Shown: positions 43,036-53,415, counted from the stretch's first letter. The stretch: 64,000 nucleotides of DNA from Pacificispira spongiicola (GCF_012926505.1 NZ_JABBNT010000002.1:434001-498000), one strand, 5' to 3'. Numbers and translations: made by a program. The notes: generated by a model from the sequence alone, not told the origin.

Positions 43036-43775
43036 ACGACCTCGACAAGTCCTATACCGACCGGCGTCTCGCGTCGGTGTACGATTCCTTGAACCCATGG
43101 GCTGCGGACAGCGACTTTTATTTCGACCTCGCCGGCAGTGAACCGAAACGTATCCTGGATGTCGGCTGCGGCACCGGCCTGTTGACCGTCGCGCTGGCTG
43201 AACATGGGCATACGGTAACCGGTGCAGACCCGTCGGACGGCATGCTGCGGATTGCCCGCAATCGGCCGGGCGGCGACAAGGTCACATGGGTGCAATGCCG
43301 AGCCGACGAACTCGACCTGACCGACAGGTTCGACCTTATCATTATGACGGGTCATGCATTTCAAGTTTTCCTAGACGATTCTGCGGTTCAGGCGGCCTTG
43401 GCGGCTTTCCACGAACATCTGGTGCCTGGCGGCATCGCTGCTTTCGAAACCCGCAATCCGGCACTCGAAAGCTGGCGGCATTGGAGTCCCGAGGAATCGG
43501 AGAAAACCGTCGATGTTCCGGGAATCGGTCCAGTGCGCGTATACACTTCGCTGGTCGATGGCAGCCGGAACAAGGTAACCTATCGTACCCATTTCCACTT
43601 CCCGGACGGGACCGACCATATCGGCGAAGGAACGCTGAGGCTGCTGGAAGTCGACGAACTGAAAGAACACGTTACAAAGGCCGGATTTTCGATCGCCGCC
43701 CTCTATGGGGACTGGGACAAGCGCCCCATCGGCGAAGCCGAGAAAGAGATCATTGCCCTGGTTGTTCGCGACTAA
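43032..43775 (+). CDS. Class I SAM-dependent methyltransferase
   Basis: 247 residues with the SAM-binding motif ILDVGCGTGLLTVALAEHG, the acidic GADPSDGML and FDLIIMTGHAFQVF. C-terminal half has a small beta domain seen in some ubiE-like and N-methyltransferases. Substrate unknown. It overlaps paaX by four bases but has no known paa role. Confidence 0.85.
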   Translation: MNDLDKSYTDRRLASVYDSLNPWAADSDFYFDLAGSEPKRILDVGCGTGLLTVALAEHGHTVTGADPSDGMLRIARNRPGGDKVTWVQCRADELDLTDRFDLIIMTGHAFQVFLDDSAVQAALAAFHEHLVPGGIAAFETRNPALESWRHWSPEESEKTVDVPGIGPVRVYTSLVDGSRNKVTYRTHFHFPDGTDHIGEGTLRLLEVDELKEHVTKAGFSIAALYGDWDKRPIGEAEKEIIALVVRD

Positions 43776-43828
43776 GGCATGCGGTAGTCTGAAACCTGAT
43801 TGTCATTCAGCGGGTTATAGAAAAAAGC

Positions 43829-44272
43829 ATGGCGGAAAATTCGGTTCTGGTCCTGAACGGGCCAAATCTCAATATGCTGGGAAAGCGCGAGCCGTCGATC
43901 TATGGCGCGACGACGCTGGCCGATGTGGAAGCCATGTGCCGCGATGTCGGACGCGATTTGAACCTGGATGTGGACTGCCGACAGTCGAACCATGAAGGCT
44001 ATCTGATCGACTGGTGCCATGAGGCGCGGGAGGCGTTCGACGGCATCGTCATCAATGCGGGCGGGTTCACGCATACCTCCGTCGCATTGCGCGATGCGTT
44101 GAGCGCGTCGGAAGTCCCGATTATCGAAGTGCATATCTCCAACATCCATGCGCGTGAGGCCTTCCGGCATACCAGCATGATCGCGCCCGTCGCCGTCGGC
44201 ATGATCTGCGGCCTGGGGCCCATCGGCTATCGGTTGGCGTTGGAAGCGATGGCGGAGATTTTGGAAGGCTGA
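43829..44272 (+). CDS. aroQ: 3-Dehydroquinate dehydratase, type II
   Basis: 147-residue shikimate-pathway enzyme converting 3-dehydroquinate to 3-dehydroshikimate. Signature [17 protein letters not shown] at the start includes the catalytic Tyr; [16 protein letters not shown] and [14 protein letters not shown] follow. The aroQ-accB-accC order is common in alphaproteobacteria. Confidence 0.97.
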   Translation: MAENSVLVLNGPNLNMLGKREPSIYGATTLADVEAMCRDVGRDLNLDVDCRQSNHEGYLIDWCHEAREAFDGIVINAGGFTHTSVALRDALSASEVPIIEVHISNIHAREAFRHTSMIAPVAVGMICGLGPIGYRLALEAMAEILEG

Positions 44273-44366
44273 CCCCAATCCGGGGGGTAGAGGCTTTCCT
44301 GACAGGGTAAACACGGTTAGAAGAGCACCAATTCCAGTCAATCCTTGCAACAAGGGCAAAGGTTCC

Positions 44367-44822
44367 ATGGCGAAAAATTCCGTCGATATCGAGCTGATCG
44401 AGAAACTGGCCGACCTCATGGAGGAAAAAGGCCTGACCGAACTGATCGTTGAAGAAGACGACAGCAAGCTGCGCCTGTCGCGCGGCGCGGTCGTTGCGGC
44501 GGCGCCTGTTGCCGCGGCACCCGCCCCGGCGGCCCCCGCTGCCGTTGGGGCCGCCCCTGCCGCTGCGCCCGCGGATGCCGCGAAGCATCCGGGTGCGGTC
44601 ACCTCCCCCATGGTCGGGACCGCCTATCTGGCCCCGCAGCCGGGTGCGGCGAACTTCATTTCCGTCGGCGCGAAGGTTGCCGCCGGAGATACGCTGCTGA
44701 TCATCGAGGCGATGAAGGTCATGAACCAGATTCCGGCGACGAAGGCCGGTACAGTGACCGAAATCCTCGTCGCCGACGGCGCGCCCGTCGAATTCGGCGA
44801 AGCCCTCGTCATTATCGAATAA
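44367..44822 (+). CDS. accB: Biotin carboxyl carrier protein of acetyl-CoA carboxylase
   Basis: 151 residues. N-terminal helix, Ala/Pro-rich linker (about 41-75) and C-terminal biotinyl domain with the biotinylated lysine in EAMKVMNQI (about K117). Carries CO2 from AccC to the carboxyltransferase for fatty acid synthesis. It precedes accC by 25 bases. Confidence 0.97.
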   Translation: MAKNSVDIELIEKLADLMEEKGLTELIVEEDDSKLRLSRGAVVAAAPVAAAPAPAAPAAVGAAPAAAPADAAKHPGAVTSPMVGTAYLAPQPGAANFISVGAKVAAGDTLLIIEAMKVMNQIPATKAGTVTEILVADGAPVEFGEALVIIE

Positions 44823-44847
44823 CTCTGGCCAGGCGGTATACGACGCG

Positions 44848-46188
44848 ATGTTCGAAAAAGTCCTGATCGCCAACCGTGGTGAAATCGCGCTGCGCATTCA
44901 CCGGGCCTGCAAGGAAATGGGCATTCAGACCGTGGCGGTTCATTCCACGGCCGACGCCGATGCCATGCATGTCCGCCTTGCCGACGAAGCGATCTGCATC
45001 GGCCCGCCCGCGCCGAAAGATTCCTATCTGAACATTCCGGCAATCCTGACCGCCGCGACGTTGACGCGCGCGGATGCGATCCATCCGGGTGTCGGTTTTC
45101 TGTCGGAAAACGCACGTTTCGCACAGATGGTGGAAGATCACGGCATCGCCTTCATTGGCCCGACGCCGCATCATATCCGCGTCATGGGCGACAAGGTCGC
45201 CGCGAAAGACGAGGCCAAGCGTCTGGGTATCCCCGTTGTTCCAGGGTCGGACGGCGCGGTCGAGACCGAGGAAGAAGCCCTGAAACTCGCCAAGGAAATC
45301 GGCTTCCCGCTGATCATCAAGGCGGCGGCGGGCGGCGGTGGACGCGGCATGAAGGTCGCGTCGAAAATGGAAGAAGTGGCGCAGGCTTGGGCCATCTGCC
45401 GGACGGAAGCAAAAGCTGCCTTCGGCGACGACACCGTCTATATGGAACGGTATCTGAGCCGTCCGCGTCACATCGAAGTCCAGGTCCTGGGCGACGGTAA
45501 GGGCAGTTGCATCAACCTCGGCGAACGCGACTGCTCCATTCAGCGCCGCCACCAAAAGGTAATCGAAGAAGCCCCCTCGCCCGCCCTGAATGCGACTCAA
45601 CGGGCGCAAATCGGCGAAACGGTGAACAAGGCGATCTCTGAGATGGGCTATCGCGGGGCCGGGACGATCGAATTCCTGTATGAAGACGGCGAGTTCTTCT
45701 TCATCGAAATGAACACCCGCCTGCAGGTCGAACACCCGATTTCGGAAATGGTCTGCGGCATCGATCTGGTGCGTGAACAGATCAAGGTCGCGGCGGGTAT
45801 ACCGCTCGCCTTCTCGCAGGAAGACATCACCTTCAACGGTCATTCGATCGAATGCCGCGTGACCGCCGAACACCCGGAAACCTTCATGCCGACGCCGGGA
45901 AAGATCACCGACTATCACGCGCCGGGCGGCTTGGGTGTGCGCGTCGACAGCCAGCTTTACTCCGGCTATTCGGTGCCGCCCTATTACGACAGTCTGGTGT
46001 CCAAACTGGTCGTGCACGGCGCCAATCGCAACGAATGCTTGATGCGGCTCAAACGCGCCCTGGACGAATATGTGATCGGCGGAATCCAGACGACGATCCC
46101 GCTGCATCAGAAAATCATTGCGCAGAAGCCGTTTATCGACGGAGACTACGATATCCACTGGCTCGAAAAGTGGATGGGGCTGAAATAG
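44848..46188 (+). CDS. accC: Biotin carboxylase of acetyl-CoA carboxylase
   Basis: 446-residue ATP-grasp enzyme that carboxylates biotin on AccB. Seen: MFEKVLIANRGEIALRI, GVGFLSENARFA, GGGGRGMKV, RHIEVQVLGDG, RDCSIQRRHQKVIEEAPS and FFFIEMNTRLQVEHPISEMV. Length is typical. Confidence 0.98.
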   Translation: MFEKVLIANRGEIALRIHRACKEMGIQTVAVHSTADADAMHVRLADEAICIGPPAPKDSYLNIPAILTAATLTRADAIHPGVGFLSENARFAQMVEDHGIAFIGPTPHHIRVMGDKVAAKDEAKRLGIPVVPGSDGAVETEEEALKLAKEIGFPLIIKAAAGGGGRGMKVASKMEEVAQAWAICRTEAKAAFGDDTVYMERYLSRPRHIEVQVLGDGKGSCINLGERDCSIQRRHQKVIEEAPSPALNATQRAQIGETVNKAISEMGYRGAGTIEFLYEDGEFFFIEMNTRLQVEHPISEMVCGIDLVREQIKVAAGIPLAFSQEDITFNGHSIECRVTAEHPETFMPTPGKITDYHAPGGLGVRVDSQLYSGYSVPPYYDSLVSKLVVHGANRNECLMRLKRALDEYVIGGIQTTIPLHQKIIAQKPFIDGDYDIHWLEKWMGLK

Positions 46189-46260
46189 GGCGGCGATCCG
46201 CGACGCTCACGGTCTTGTCCAGAATCGGGTCGGCGGAACGGGGACCTGTTTCGGTGCATC

Positions 46261-46908
46261 ATGGAACCGCTTGATCTAACGCCGGACATGCTGCTTCGGG
46301 CCTATGCCATCGGGGTCTTTCCGATGGCGGAGGATCGGGACGATCCCGACCTTTTCTGGATCGATCCGCGCATGCGCGGCGTGATTCCGCTGGACGGGTT
46401 TCACATCCCCAAACGCCTGCGCAAGACGCTTCGATCCAATCGCTACCGCGTCACCTTCGACCGTGATTTCGAAGGTGTCATGGACGGCTGCGCGGAAGCG
46501 ACCGATCGACGGCCGCGTACCTGGATCAACGACAAGATCCTGACCCTCTATACCGCCTTGTTCCGCATGAACCATGCCCATTCGGTGGAGGTCTGGGACA
46601 ACGGGCGCCTGATCGGCGGCCTGTACGGCGTCACCCTGGGCGGCGCGTATTTCGGGGAAAGTATGTTTTCGCGCGAACGGGATGCCAGCAAGATCGCCCT
46701 GTGCCATCTGGTCGCCCGGCTGACCTTCGCCGGGTACCGTCTGCTGGACACCCAGTTCGTAACCAAGCATTTGCAAAATTTCGGCGCGCAGGAAGTCCCG
46801 CGTAGCGACTATCGCGCCAGATTGTCGGAGGCCCTGAACCACGACGTCGATTTCTTCACGTCTTATTCGGACGGCGAGATGCTGCGTTATCTGGACAGCA
46901 TGGACTAA
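46261..46908 (+). CDS. aat: Leucyl/phenylalanyl-tRNA-protein transferase
   Basis: 215 residues. Adds Leu or Phe to proteins with N-terminal Lys or Arg, marking them for the ClpS/ClpAP N-end-rule pathway. Motifs: [60 protein letters not shown] and DTQFVTKHL. Follows accC by 72 bases, as in many relatives. Confidence 0.96.
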   Translation: MEPLDLTPDMLLRAYAIGVFPMAEDRDDPDLFWIDPRMRGVIPLDGFHIPKRLRKTLRSNRYRVTFDRDFEGVMDGCAEATDRRPRTWINDKILTLYTALFRMNHAHSVEVWDNGRLIGGLYGVTLGGAYFGESMFSRERDASKIALCHLVARLTFAGYRLLDTQFVTKHLQNFGAQEVPRSDYRARLSEALNHDVDFFTSYSDGEMLRYLDSMD

Positions 46909-46929
46909 GGCGTCGCGGGCCTACCGGCG

Positions 46930-47580
46930 CTAGACCCAGCCGACCCCGATGTACCGTGCGACGGCGTCCATGCCGGTGACGACATGGGTTGCACCCGCAT
47001 CTTGTAGACCGTCCGCCCCTTCCCCATCGCGGGCATAGCCGATGACCCGCATCCCCGCTGCGCGCGCCGCCTTCACGCCGGTGGACGAGTCTTCCACCAC
47101 AATCACGGCTTCCGGCTGCCACCCCATCGTTTCCGCCGCATGCAGGAACAGGTCCGGGAAGGGTTTCGGCTTTGGCACCATATCGGCGGAAAAGATACGC
47201 CCGTCGAAACGATGCCATAGATCGGCAACGCCCAATGTCACACGCATCTTCGCAACCGACGCCTGACTGGCGACGCAGAAGCCGATACCGGCCCCCTCCA
47301 GACCGTCCAGCACCCGGTTGATATCGGGGATGGGTTGGGTTTCCCTTTCCAAGGCCGCGAATTGGCGCTCGAAAAAGCGGTCCAGCCAATCATCCGCGAG
47401 GTTCAGACCATGTTCCTCGCTCAAGGCCGGAACGATCGTCTTGAAACGACCGCCTTTGAATCGATCATGGGCCTGTTGCGGCGTGATCGGATAGCCGGAC
47501 TCGGTCAGCATTTCCGCGAAAACGCGATTCGAAATCGTTTCCGTATCGACCAGAACCCCGTCGCAATCGAAAATGATCAT
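46930..47580 (-). CDS. HAD-family phosphatase
   Basis: 216 residues: catalytic motif DCDGVLVDTE at residues 5-14, a helical cap, FCVASQASVAKM and VEDSSTGVKAARAAGM. Phosphoglycolate/beta-phosphoglucomutase-like subgroup; substrate unknown. Its ATG overlaps the nadE stop (ATGA), and an in-frame upstream extension lies within nadE. Convergent with aat. Confidence 0.9.
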   Translation of the reverse strand: MIIFDCDGVLVDTETISNRVFAEMLTESGYPITPQQAHDRFKGGRFKTIVPALSEEHGLNLADDWLDRFFERQFAALERETQPIPDINRVLDGLEGAGIGFCVASQASVAKMRVTLGVADLWHRFDGRIFSADMVPKPKPFPDLFLHAAETMGWQPEAVIVVEDSSTGVKAARAAGMRVIGYARDGEGADGLQDAGATHVVTGMDAVARYIGVGWV

Positions 47581-49259
47581 AAAATCTTCCTGAAGGAATT
47601 TGTGATCGGGTAACGCCGTTCCCGACCGAAGGCGCGGGCGGTGATCTTCACGCCCGGCGGGGCCTGTCGACGTTTGTATTCCGCCGTGTCCAGCATGCGC
47701 CAAACGCGCTGGATCAGTTCCGGCGCATGACCGTGCGCGACGATCTGATCGACCGACATTTCCTTTTCGATCAGGCAATGCAGGATATCGTCCAGAACCT
47801 CATAGGGCGGCAGCGTGTCCTGATCCTTCTGATCCGGCTTCAATTCCGCAGAGGGCGGTTTGGTGATGATCCGTTCCGGCATGACCGCGCCGACAGGCCC
47901 CTTCAACAAGGGATCGCCCGTTCCCGGCAAGCCGCCGTTCCGCCAACGGCACAGCGCGAAGACATCGAGCTTGTAGATATCCTTCAACACCGAAAAGCCG
48001 CCGCACATATCGCCGTATAGCGTGGCGTAGCCGACCGACATTTCCGATTTGTTGCCCGTCGTCAGGACCATGTAGCCCTTCTTGTTGGAAATCGCCATCA
48101 GCGTCACCCCGCGGGCGCGCGCCTGGATATTTTCCTCCGTCACGCCGGGCGGACTGTCCCCGAAGATCGGGGACAACATCTCGCCGAAGGCCGCCATCGC
48201 AGGACCGATATTCACCGCATCCAGATGCACGCCCAACAACCGGCAAGCCTCTGCCGCGTCGTCCAGGCTGTCCTGGCTGGTATAAGGCGACGGCATCATC
48301 ACACAATGCACGGCATCCGGACCCAGCGCGTCCGTCGCCACGGCGGCGGACAAGGCGCTGTCGATCCCGCCGGACATGCCGATGACCACACCGGGGAACC
48401 CGTTCTTATGCACATAGTCGCGCAGCCCCAGCACCATGGCGCGATAGATGGATTCCATCCGATCCGGCGGTTCGACCATTTCACCGGGCAAACAGACCCA
48501 GCCGTTGTCGTGACGTTCGAAGGTCACGACCTGGAAGTCGTCTTCGAAGGACCGCATCTGGACCGCCAGGCTGCGGTTCGGGTTCAAGACGAAGGAACAG
48601 CCGTCATAGACCAATTCGTCCTGACCGCCGACCTGATTGAGATAGGCCAAAGGCAAACCGCTTTCGACCACCCGGGCCAGCGCGATTTGCAAGCGTTCGT
48701 CGTCCTTGCCGTCCTCATAGGGACTGCCGTTCGGGACCAGGAACAGTTCCGCCCCTGCCTCCTGCAGACATTCCACGACATCCGGGGTCCAGATATCCTC
48801 GCAGATCGGAACGCCGACACGCACGCCGTTGATATTGATGGGACCCGGCATCGGCCCCGGCTCAAAGACACGCTTTTCGTCGAACACGCCGTAGTTGGGC
48901 AGGTCGAATTTCGCGCGCACGGTTTCGATCGCGCCGTTGCGCAGAAACAGGACACTGTTGCGCGGCCGGGCAGATCCCTCCGGCCCGCGCCAGGGCGTGG
49001 GCAGCAATATCGCCGGGCCACCGGCCTCCGTTTCCGCCGCCAGGGTCTGCGCCGCTTCCTCCAGCTTATCCAGGAAGAAGGGTTTCAGGACCAAATCTTC
49101 CGGCTGATAGCCGGACAGGAACAATTCCGGCAACAACAGGACATCCGCCCCCGCCTCCCGCGTGCGGCGCAAGGCATCGCGGGCAAGGTCGACATTTCCC
49201 CGAATATCGCCGACGGTCGGATTCAATTGGGCCAGGGCGACGGTCAGGCGATCGGTCAT
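47577..49259 (-). CDS. nadE: Glutamine-dependent NAD synthetase
   Basis: 560 residues: N-terminal nitrilase-type glutaminase (LPELFLSGYQPED, AKFDLPNYGVFDE, VPICEDIW with the catalytic Cys) and C-terminal NAD synthetase with the ATP-pyrophosphatase motif MSGGIDSALSAA and NKSEMSVGYATLYGDMCGG. It amidates deamido-NAD with glutamine nitrogen. Longer upstream frames are not conserved; ATG at 49259 fits the domain. Confidence 0.96.
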   Translation of the reverse strand: MTDRLTVALAQLNPTVGDIRGNVDLARDALRRTREAGADVLLLPELFLSGYQPEDLVLKPFFLDKLEEAAQTLAAETEAGGPAILLPTPWRGPEGSARPRNSVLFLRNGAIETVRAKFDLPNYGVFDEKRVFEPGPMPGPININGVRVGVPICEDIWTPDVVECLQEAGAELFLVPNGSPYEDGKDDERLQIALARVVESGLPLAYLNQVGGQDELVYDGCSFVLNPNRSLAVQMRSFEDDFQVVTFERHDNGWVCLPGEMVEPPDRMESIYRAMVLGLRDYVHKNGFPGVVIGMSGGIDSALSAAVATDALGPDAVHCVMMPSPYTSQDSLDDAAEACRLLGVHLDAVNIGPAMAAFGEMLSPIFGDSPPGVTEENIQARARGVTLMAISNKKGYMVLTTGNKSEMSVGYATLYGDMCGGFSVLKDIYKLDVFALCRWRNGGLPGTGDPLLKGPVGAVMPERIITKPPSAELKPDQKDQDTLPPYEVLDDILHCLIEKEMSVDQIVAHGHAPELIQRVWRMLDTAEYKRRQAPPGVKITARAFGRERRYPITNSFRKIL

Positions 49260-49422
49260 GGAAAGGGTCCTTACGCTGTCGGGGCGGCTTATTTCGCCGT
49301 TGGAAGGGACTATCTTGTCGGCGCGGCTTGAAATCAAGCCCGCACAACCGATACCTTTGAAGTCACGCGTCGAAGGCAACCGCTGGCAGGGTGCCGATAT
49401 TGCAATGGTAAAGGATACGGGG

Positions 49423-50250
49423 ATGACACAGGACAAAACGAATTCGGAGGAAGGGCCCGCGCGACTGCACGGCTTCGTCCATGATGTCCTGACCCTGTTC
49501 GTCGCGCGAATCAACGACCACGCCGCCAAGGGTGCGGGAAAGCTGGGGCCGCGCGATCTGACCGCGCTCGCACAGAGCTTCACGCCGGAAACCGACCACG
49601 ACCTGCACGACCTGTGCACATCCAGTTGGGCATCCTTCCAACATGCGTTTGAGGAAGCGTTCTACTCCCAGATGCGGAAATTTCCGCTGGAACGGCTGAT
49701 GGTCGCCAAATTCGTGCATCTGCTGCCCGAACGCGGCGAAGACCCGGTACCGAACCGGACCCTGTCCCGGCGCATCATCCCGGCCTTCATCCAGGCGCTG
49801 CAACAGATGGTCGGGCCGGAACTGTTCGAGGAATACGAAAACCGCGCCCGCAACTTCATCGACTCCGTCCGGGCGAAGCAGGGTGCGGCCATGGATTGGG
49901 AACAGCTGCCGAGTCACCCGGTCGCGGAAATCCTAGTGAACGATATTCTGATTTATATCAGCCGCTATTTCATCGACGCCCAAAAGCGCCGACACTGGAT
50001 GACCAGCTTTTTCGAACGCACCATGCCCGCCGCGAAGACGGATGCCGAACGTGCGTGGCAATTCGGCGATCTGGAATTCCACAAGCTGATGTCGTCGCTG
50101 TACAAGACCCTAGCGGAAACCCTGTTCGACGAGGACGGTCGCCGCCATCTGGAACAGCGGTATGACGCCGCCAGCCTGTCGCAGTTGGAACAGATGCTGG
50201 CGGGTCTTGCGCAGGATCAGCGGCGGGTTCTCGCGGAATTGAATTCCTGA
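49423..50250 (+). CDS. Conserved-looking protein of unknown function, 275 residues
   Basis: A soluble, mostly helical protein. Notable parts: RLHGFVHDVLTLFVARINDHA, GPRDLTALAQSFTPETDH, SSWASFQHAFEEAFYSQMRKFPLERL and RHWMTSFFERTM; the C-terminus is helical (LSQLEQMLAGLAQDQRR). No signal, membrane helix, or catalytic motif is seen, and I do not recognise a family. ATG at 49423 follows AAAGGATACGGGG; ATG at 49405 is an alternative. It is divergent from nadE and convergent with the CobW-type gene. Confidence 0.75.
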   Translation: MTQDKTNSEEGPARLHGFVHDVLTLFVARINDHAAKGAGKLGPRDLTALAQSFTPETDHDLHDLCTSSWASFQHAFEEAFYSQMRKFPLERLMVAKFVHLLPERGEDPVPNRTLSRRIIPAFIQALQQMVGPELFEEYENRARNFIDSVRAKQGAAMDWEQLPSHPVAEILVNDILIYISRYFIDAQKRRHWMTSFFERTMPAAKTDAERAWQFGDLEFHKLMSSLYKTLAETLFDEDGRRHLEQRYDAASLSQLEQMLAGLAQDQRRVLAELNS

Positions 50251-50262
50251 TCCGATTTCGCG

Positions 50263-51360
50263 CTAGTCGCCAACGAAGGCGCGGAACATCTTTTCGACCG
50301 GTTCCTTGTTCAGGTCGCGGGCGATGATGACGACGCGACTGGACGGGACTTCCCCTTCCGGCCAGCGATCGAGCGCGGCGGGCGGGTGAAAGACATGCTG
50401 CACCCCGTGGACCGCGACCGGGCCGTCCACCTGCTGCACCCACAAAATACCCTTCATGCGCAACAGGCTGGCACCGTGCGTGGCGATCAGCGCCTCTATC
50501 CAATCGACGAATTTGTCCCAATCGATCCGACATTCGGCCCGCAGGACGAAGGCGCGAATGCGGTCGTCATGCCGGTTGGCATCGTGATGGTGATGCCCGT
50601 GATCATGATGCCCTTGATCATGATGGTCGTGGTCGTGTGCCTGTTCGTAGGCTTCTTCCGCCAACCATGCGGCGACATCGGGATGTTTTGAACTCGGATC
50701 GTACAACCCGGCCCCGAACAGCGCATCCGGATCGACGGCCCCCTGCACCACCGGCAGGATTGGCGCCGCGGGATTGATCGTGCGGAGCCGGTCCGTCAGC
50801 CCCGCGACATCCGGCGCGATATCGGTCTTCGTTAGGAGAATACGGTCGGCGACCGCCGCCTGTTTGACGGATTCCGGTTGGGTATCCAGCGTCGCATCGC
50901 CGGTCGCGGCATCGACCGTCGTCACCACGCTGTCCAGGCGGTAGCGCGCGGAAATCACTGGGTCGGTCATCAATGTGTGCAGGATCGGCGCGGGATCGGC
51001 CAGCCCTGTCGTTTCGATCACCAACCGCTCAAAGGCCGGAATTTCGTCGCGCCAACGGCGGCGGATCAGATTGCGCAGGGTTTCGATCAGGTCGCCGCGA
51101 ATGGTGCAGCACAGGCAACCTGAATCCATGACGACCATGTCTTCCGTCGCCGTTTCGACCAACAGATTGTCGATCCCGACTTCTCCGAATTCATTGATGA
51201 CGACCGCCGTGTGTCCCATCGCCGGATGCTTCAGCAAGGCGTTCAGCACCGTGGTCTTGCCGGAACCGAGGAACCCCGTCAGGACAGTCACCGGGATACG
51301 GCCCCGTTCCGGGTCCAGCCCTGCCTGCGCCGCATCGCCCGCCGCCGTATCATCCGTCAT
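50263..51360 (-). CDS. CobW/COG0523-family metal-chaperone GTPase
   Basis: 365 residues. G1 motif GFLGSGKTT (29-37), metal-binding GCLCC (81-85), LTKTD (G4). Residues 242-264 form a His/Asp-rich loop (repeated HDH, HHD), typical of metal-handling members; C-terminal CobW_C domain follows. It could supply zinc, cobalt, or iron to a client enzyme. Not part of a visible cobalamin operon, and no Zur box is found. Divergent from the amidase. Confidence 0.88.
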   Translation of the reverse strand: MTDDTAAGDAAQAGLDPERGRIPVTVLTGFLGSGKTTVLNALLKHPAMGHTAVVINEFGEVGIDNLLVETATEDMVVMDSGCLCCTIRGDLIETLRNLIRRRWRDEIPAFERLVIETTGLADPAPILHTLMTDPVISARYRLDSVVTTVDAATGDATLDTQPESVKQAAVADRILLTKTDIAPDVAGLTDRLRTINPAAPILPVVQGAVDPDALFGAGLYDPSSKHPDVAAWLAEEAYEQAHDHDHHDQGHHDHGHHHHDANRHDDRIRAFVLRAECRIDWDKFVDWIEALIATHGASLLRMKGILWVQQVDGPVAVHGVQHVFHPPAALDRWPEGEVPSSRVVIIARDLNKEPVEKMFRAFVGD

Positions 51361-51450
51361 GACGTTTCCCTCTGGATTGGTGTCATGCCCACCGTGTAGG
51401 GTCTCCCGGCCACCAATTCAACACCGCTTGGAAAACAGTGAGAGACCGGC

Positions 51451-52860
51451 ATGAACGAGTTGATTCGCCTGACCGCCTGCGACGCCGTCGATCTTTTGAA
51501 AGCGGGGGACGTTACCCCGACCGAAATGATCGCTGCCGCCTTCGACCGAATCGCGGAAACGGACCCCAAGGTCAACGCCATGCCGATCCTGTGCCGGGAA
51601 CGGGCGGAATCCGCCGCCGGGTCGGTGTCGCGGACATCGATGCTGGCCGGTTTGCCCATCGGGGTGAAGGATTTGAACGAATTGGCCGGGGTCCGTTGCA
51701 CCTACGGATCGCCGATTTATGAGGATTTCGTGCCGGATTACAGCGATATATCCGTTGCCAATCTGGAAATGCAGGGCGGACTTGCGATCGGCAAGACGAA
51801 CACGCCGGAATTCGGCGCGGGCGCGAATACGTTCAACGCCGTCTTCGGCATAACGCGCAATCCCTGGGACATCTCGAAAAGCTGTGCCGGGTCGTCGGGC
51901 GGGTCCGCCGTGGCGCTGGCGACCGGTCAGTGCTGGCTGGCCACCGGCAGCGACCTGGGCGGCAGTCTGCGCACCCCCGCCAGTTTCTGCGGCGTGGTCG
52001 GTTTGCGTCCCAGCCCGGGCCGCGTACCGCGCCTTGCGGGAAATCCGTTCGAGACGATGAGCGTCGAAGGACCGATGGGCCGCTGCGTCGAGGATGTGGC
52101 CCTGATGCTGGATGCCATGGCGGGCCGCGACCCCCGCGATCCGATCAGCCAGCCGCTGGAACCGGTATCCTTCCGCCAAACCTGCCGCGACCATCGCGCG
52201 CCCCGACGTATCGCCTTTAGCCTGGACCTGGGCCGGATCATTCCCGTCGACCCGGCCGTCGCCGCCGTCTTCGAGGCCACCTTGAAGCGGCTGGAAGACA
52301 TGGGCGTGGAATTGATCGAGGCCTGCCCCGACTTCTCCCATGCGATCGAGGCCTTTAAGGTCATACGCGGTCTGGGATTCCTGACCGGGCATTGGGATCA
52401 CTACCTGAACCACAAGGACAAGCTGAAGCCGGACGTCATCTGGAATATCGAATTCGGCAAGAGCCTGACCGCCGACGATATCGCCCTTGCGACCCGTCAC
52501 CGTGGGACCATCCGGGAGAGCACCATGGCCTTGTTCCGGGATCGCGAAATCGACGCCTTCCTGTGCCCGACCGCCATCGTGCCGCCCTACCCCGCCGACC
52601 AATTGTGGGTGGAGGAAGTGAACGGCGTGCGCTTTGACAATTATATCCATTGGCTCGCCATGGTATCCGCCATCACCCTGACCGGCCTGCCGTCGGTGTC
52701 GGTGCCCGCCGGTATGACGGAAGACGCCCTGCCGGTCGGCGTTCAATTCGTCGGTCGTCCGATGGGGGAAGGCCCCCTATTGGGCATCGCCCGCCATTTT
52801 GAAGAAGCGACGGGGCTTTCGACCCGCGTTCCCCTGGACCCTATCGACAAGTCCGCCTAA
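51451..52860 (+). CDS. Amidase (amidase signature family)
   Basis: 469 residues with the Ser-cisSer-Lys triad region: GVKDLNEL (Lys), CAGSSGGSAVALATG (cis-Ser) and GSDLGGSLRTPASFCG (nucleophile Ser). Hydrolyses an unknown amide. GatA function is unlikely because gatB/gatC are absent. Start follows GTGAGAGA. Confidence 0.9.
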   Translation: MNELIRLTACDAVDLLKAGDVTPTEMIAAAFDRIAETDPKVNAMPILCRERAESAAGSVSRTSMLAGLPIGVKDLNELAGVRCTYGSPIYEDFVPDYSDISVANLEMQGGLAIGKTNTPEFGAGANTFNAVFGITRNPWDISKSCAGSSGGSAVALATGQCWLATGSDLGGSLRTPASFCGVVGLRPSPGRVPRLAGNPFETMSVEGPMGRCVEDVALMLDAMAGRDPRDPISQPLEPVSFRQTCRDHRAPRRIAFSLDLGRIIPVDPAVAAVFEATLKRLEDMGVELIEACPDFSHAIEAFKVIRGLGFLTGHWDHYLNHKDKLKPDVIWNIEFGKSLTADDIALATRHRGTIRESTMALFRDREIDAFLCPTAIVPPYPADQLWVEEVNGVRFDNYIHWLAMVSAITLTGLPSVSVPAGMTEDALPVGVQFVGRPMGEGPLLGIARHFEEATGLSTRVPLDPIDKSA

Positions 52861-52947
52861 CAACGCAGCCCCATAGCCCTTGCCGCGCTGCACTGCGGCA
52901 TATACCGTTCACCGACCTTGCGCAGGACGGATAAGGAGTACCGAGGC

Positions 52948-53415
52948 ATGGACAGTCCCCTGGTTCACACGGACCTGAATGGGTTCTTTCTGGAAGATTT
53001 GTCGGTCGGCATGTCCGGCGTCTTCGCAAAGACCATCACGGAAGCCGATATCGTGCTGTTTTCCGGCGTGACCGGCGATATGAACCCGGTTCATGTGAAC
53101 CAGGAATATGCGCAGGACACCATGTTCAAGGGCCGCATAGCCCACGGCATGCTGACCGCGAGCCTGATTTCCACCGTTCTGGGCATGAAGATGCCGGGTC
53201 CCGGCGTCATCTATTTGGGGCAGGATCTGAAGTTCCTGGCTCCCGTCCGGGCGGGAGACACGGTGACGGCACGGGCCGTCATCACCGACATCATTCCCGA
53301 AAAGAAACGCATCATCTGTAAAACCACGGCATCCGTCGGCGACAAGGTGGTCTGCGACGGAACCGCGAAAATGATGGTCCGCAGCCGCGCGGAACTGGAC
53401 GAAAAATCCTCATAG
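52948..53415 (+). CDS. MaoC-like (R)-specific enoyl-CoA hydratase
   Basis: 155-residue hotdog dehydratase: the hydratase-2 motif is in FSGVTGDMNPVHVNQEYA (Asp and His), with GRIAHGMLTASLISTVLG. PhaJ-type proteins feed beta-oxidation intermediates to polyhydroxyalkanoate synthesis; no phaC is nearby, so the pathway is open. ATG at 52948 follows AAGGAGTACC. Confidence 0.88.
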   Translation: MDSPLVHTDLNGFFLEDLSVGMSGVFAKTITEADIVLFSGVTGDMNPVHVNQEYAQDTMFKGRIAHGMLTASLISTVLGMKMPGPGVIYLGQDLKFLAPVRAGDTVTARAVITDIIPEKKRIICKTTASVGDKVVCDGTAKMMVRSRAELDEKSS

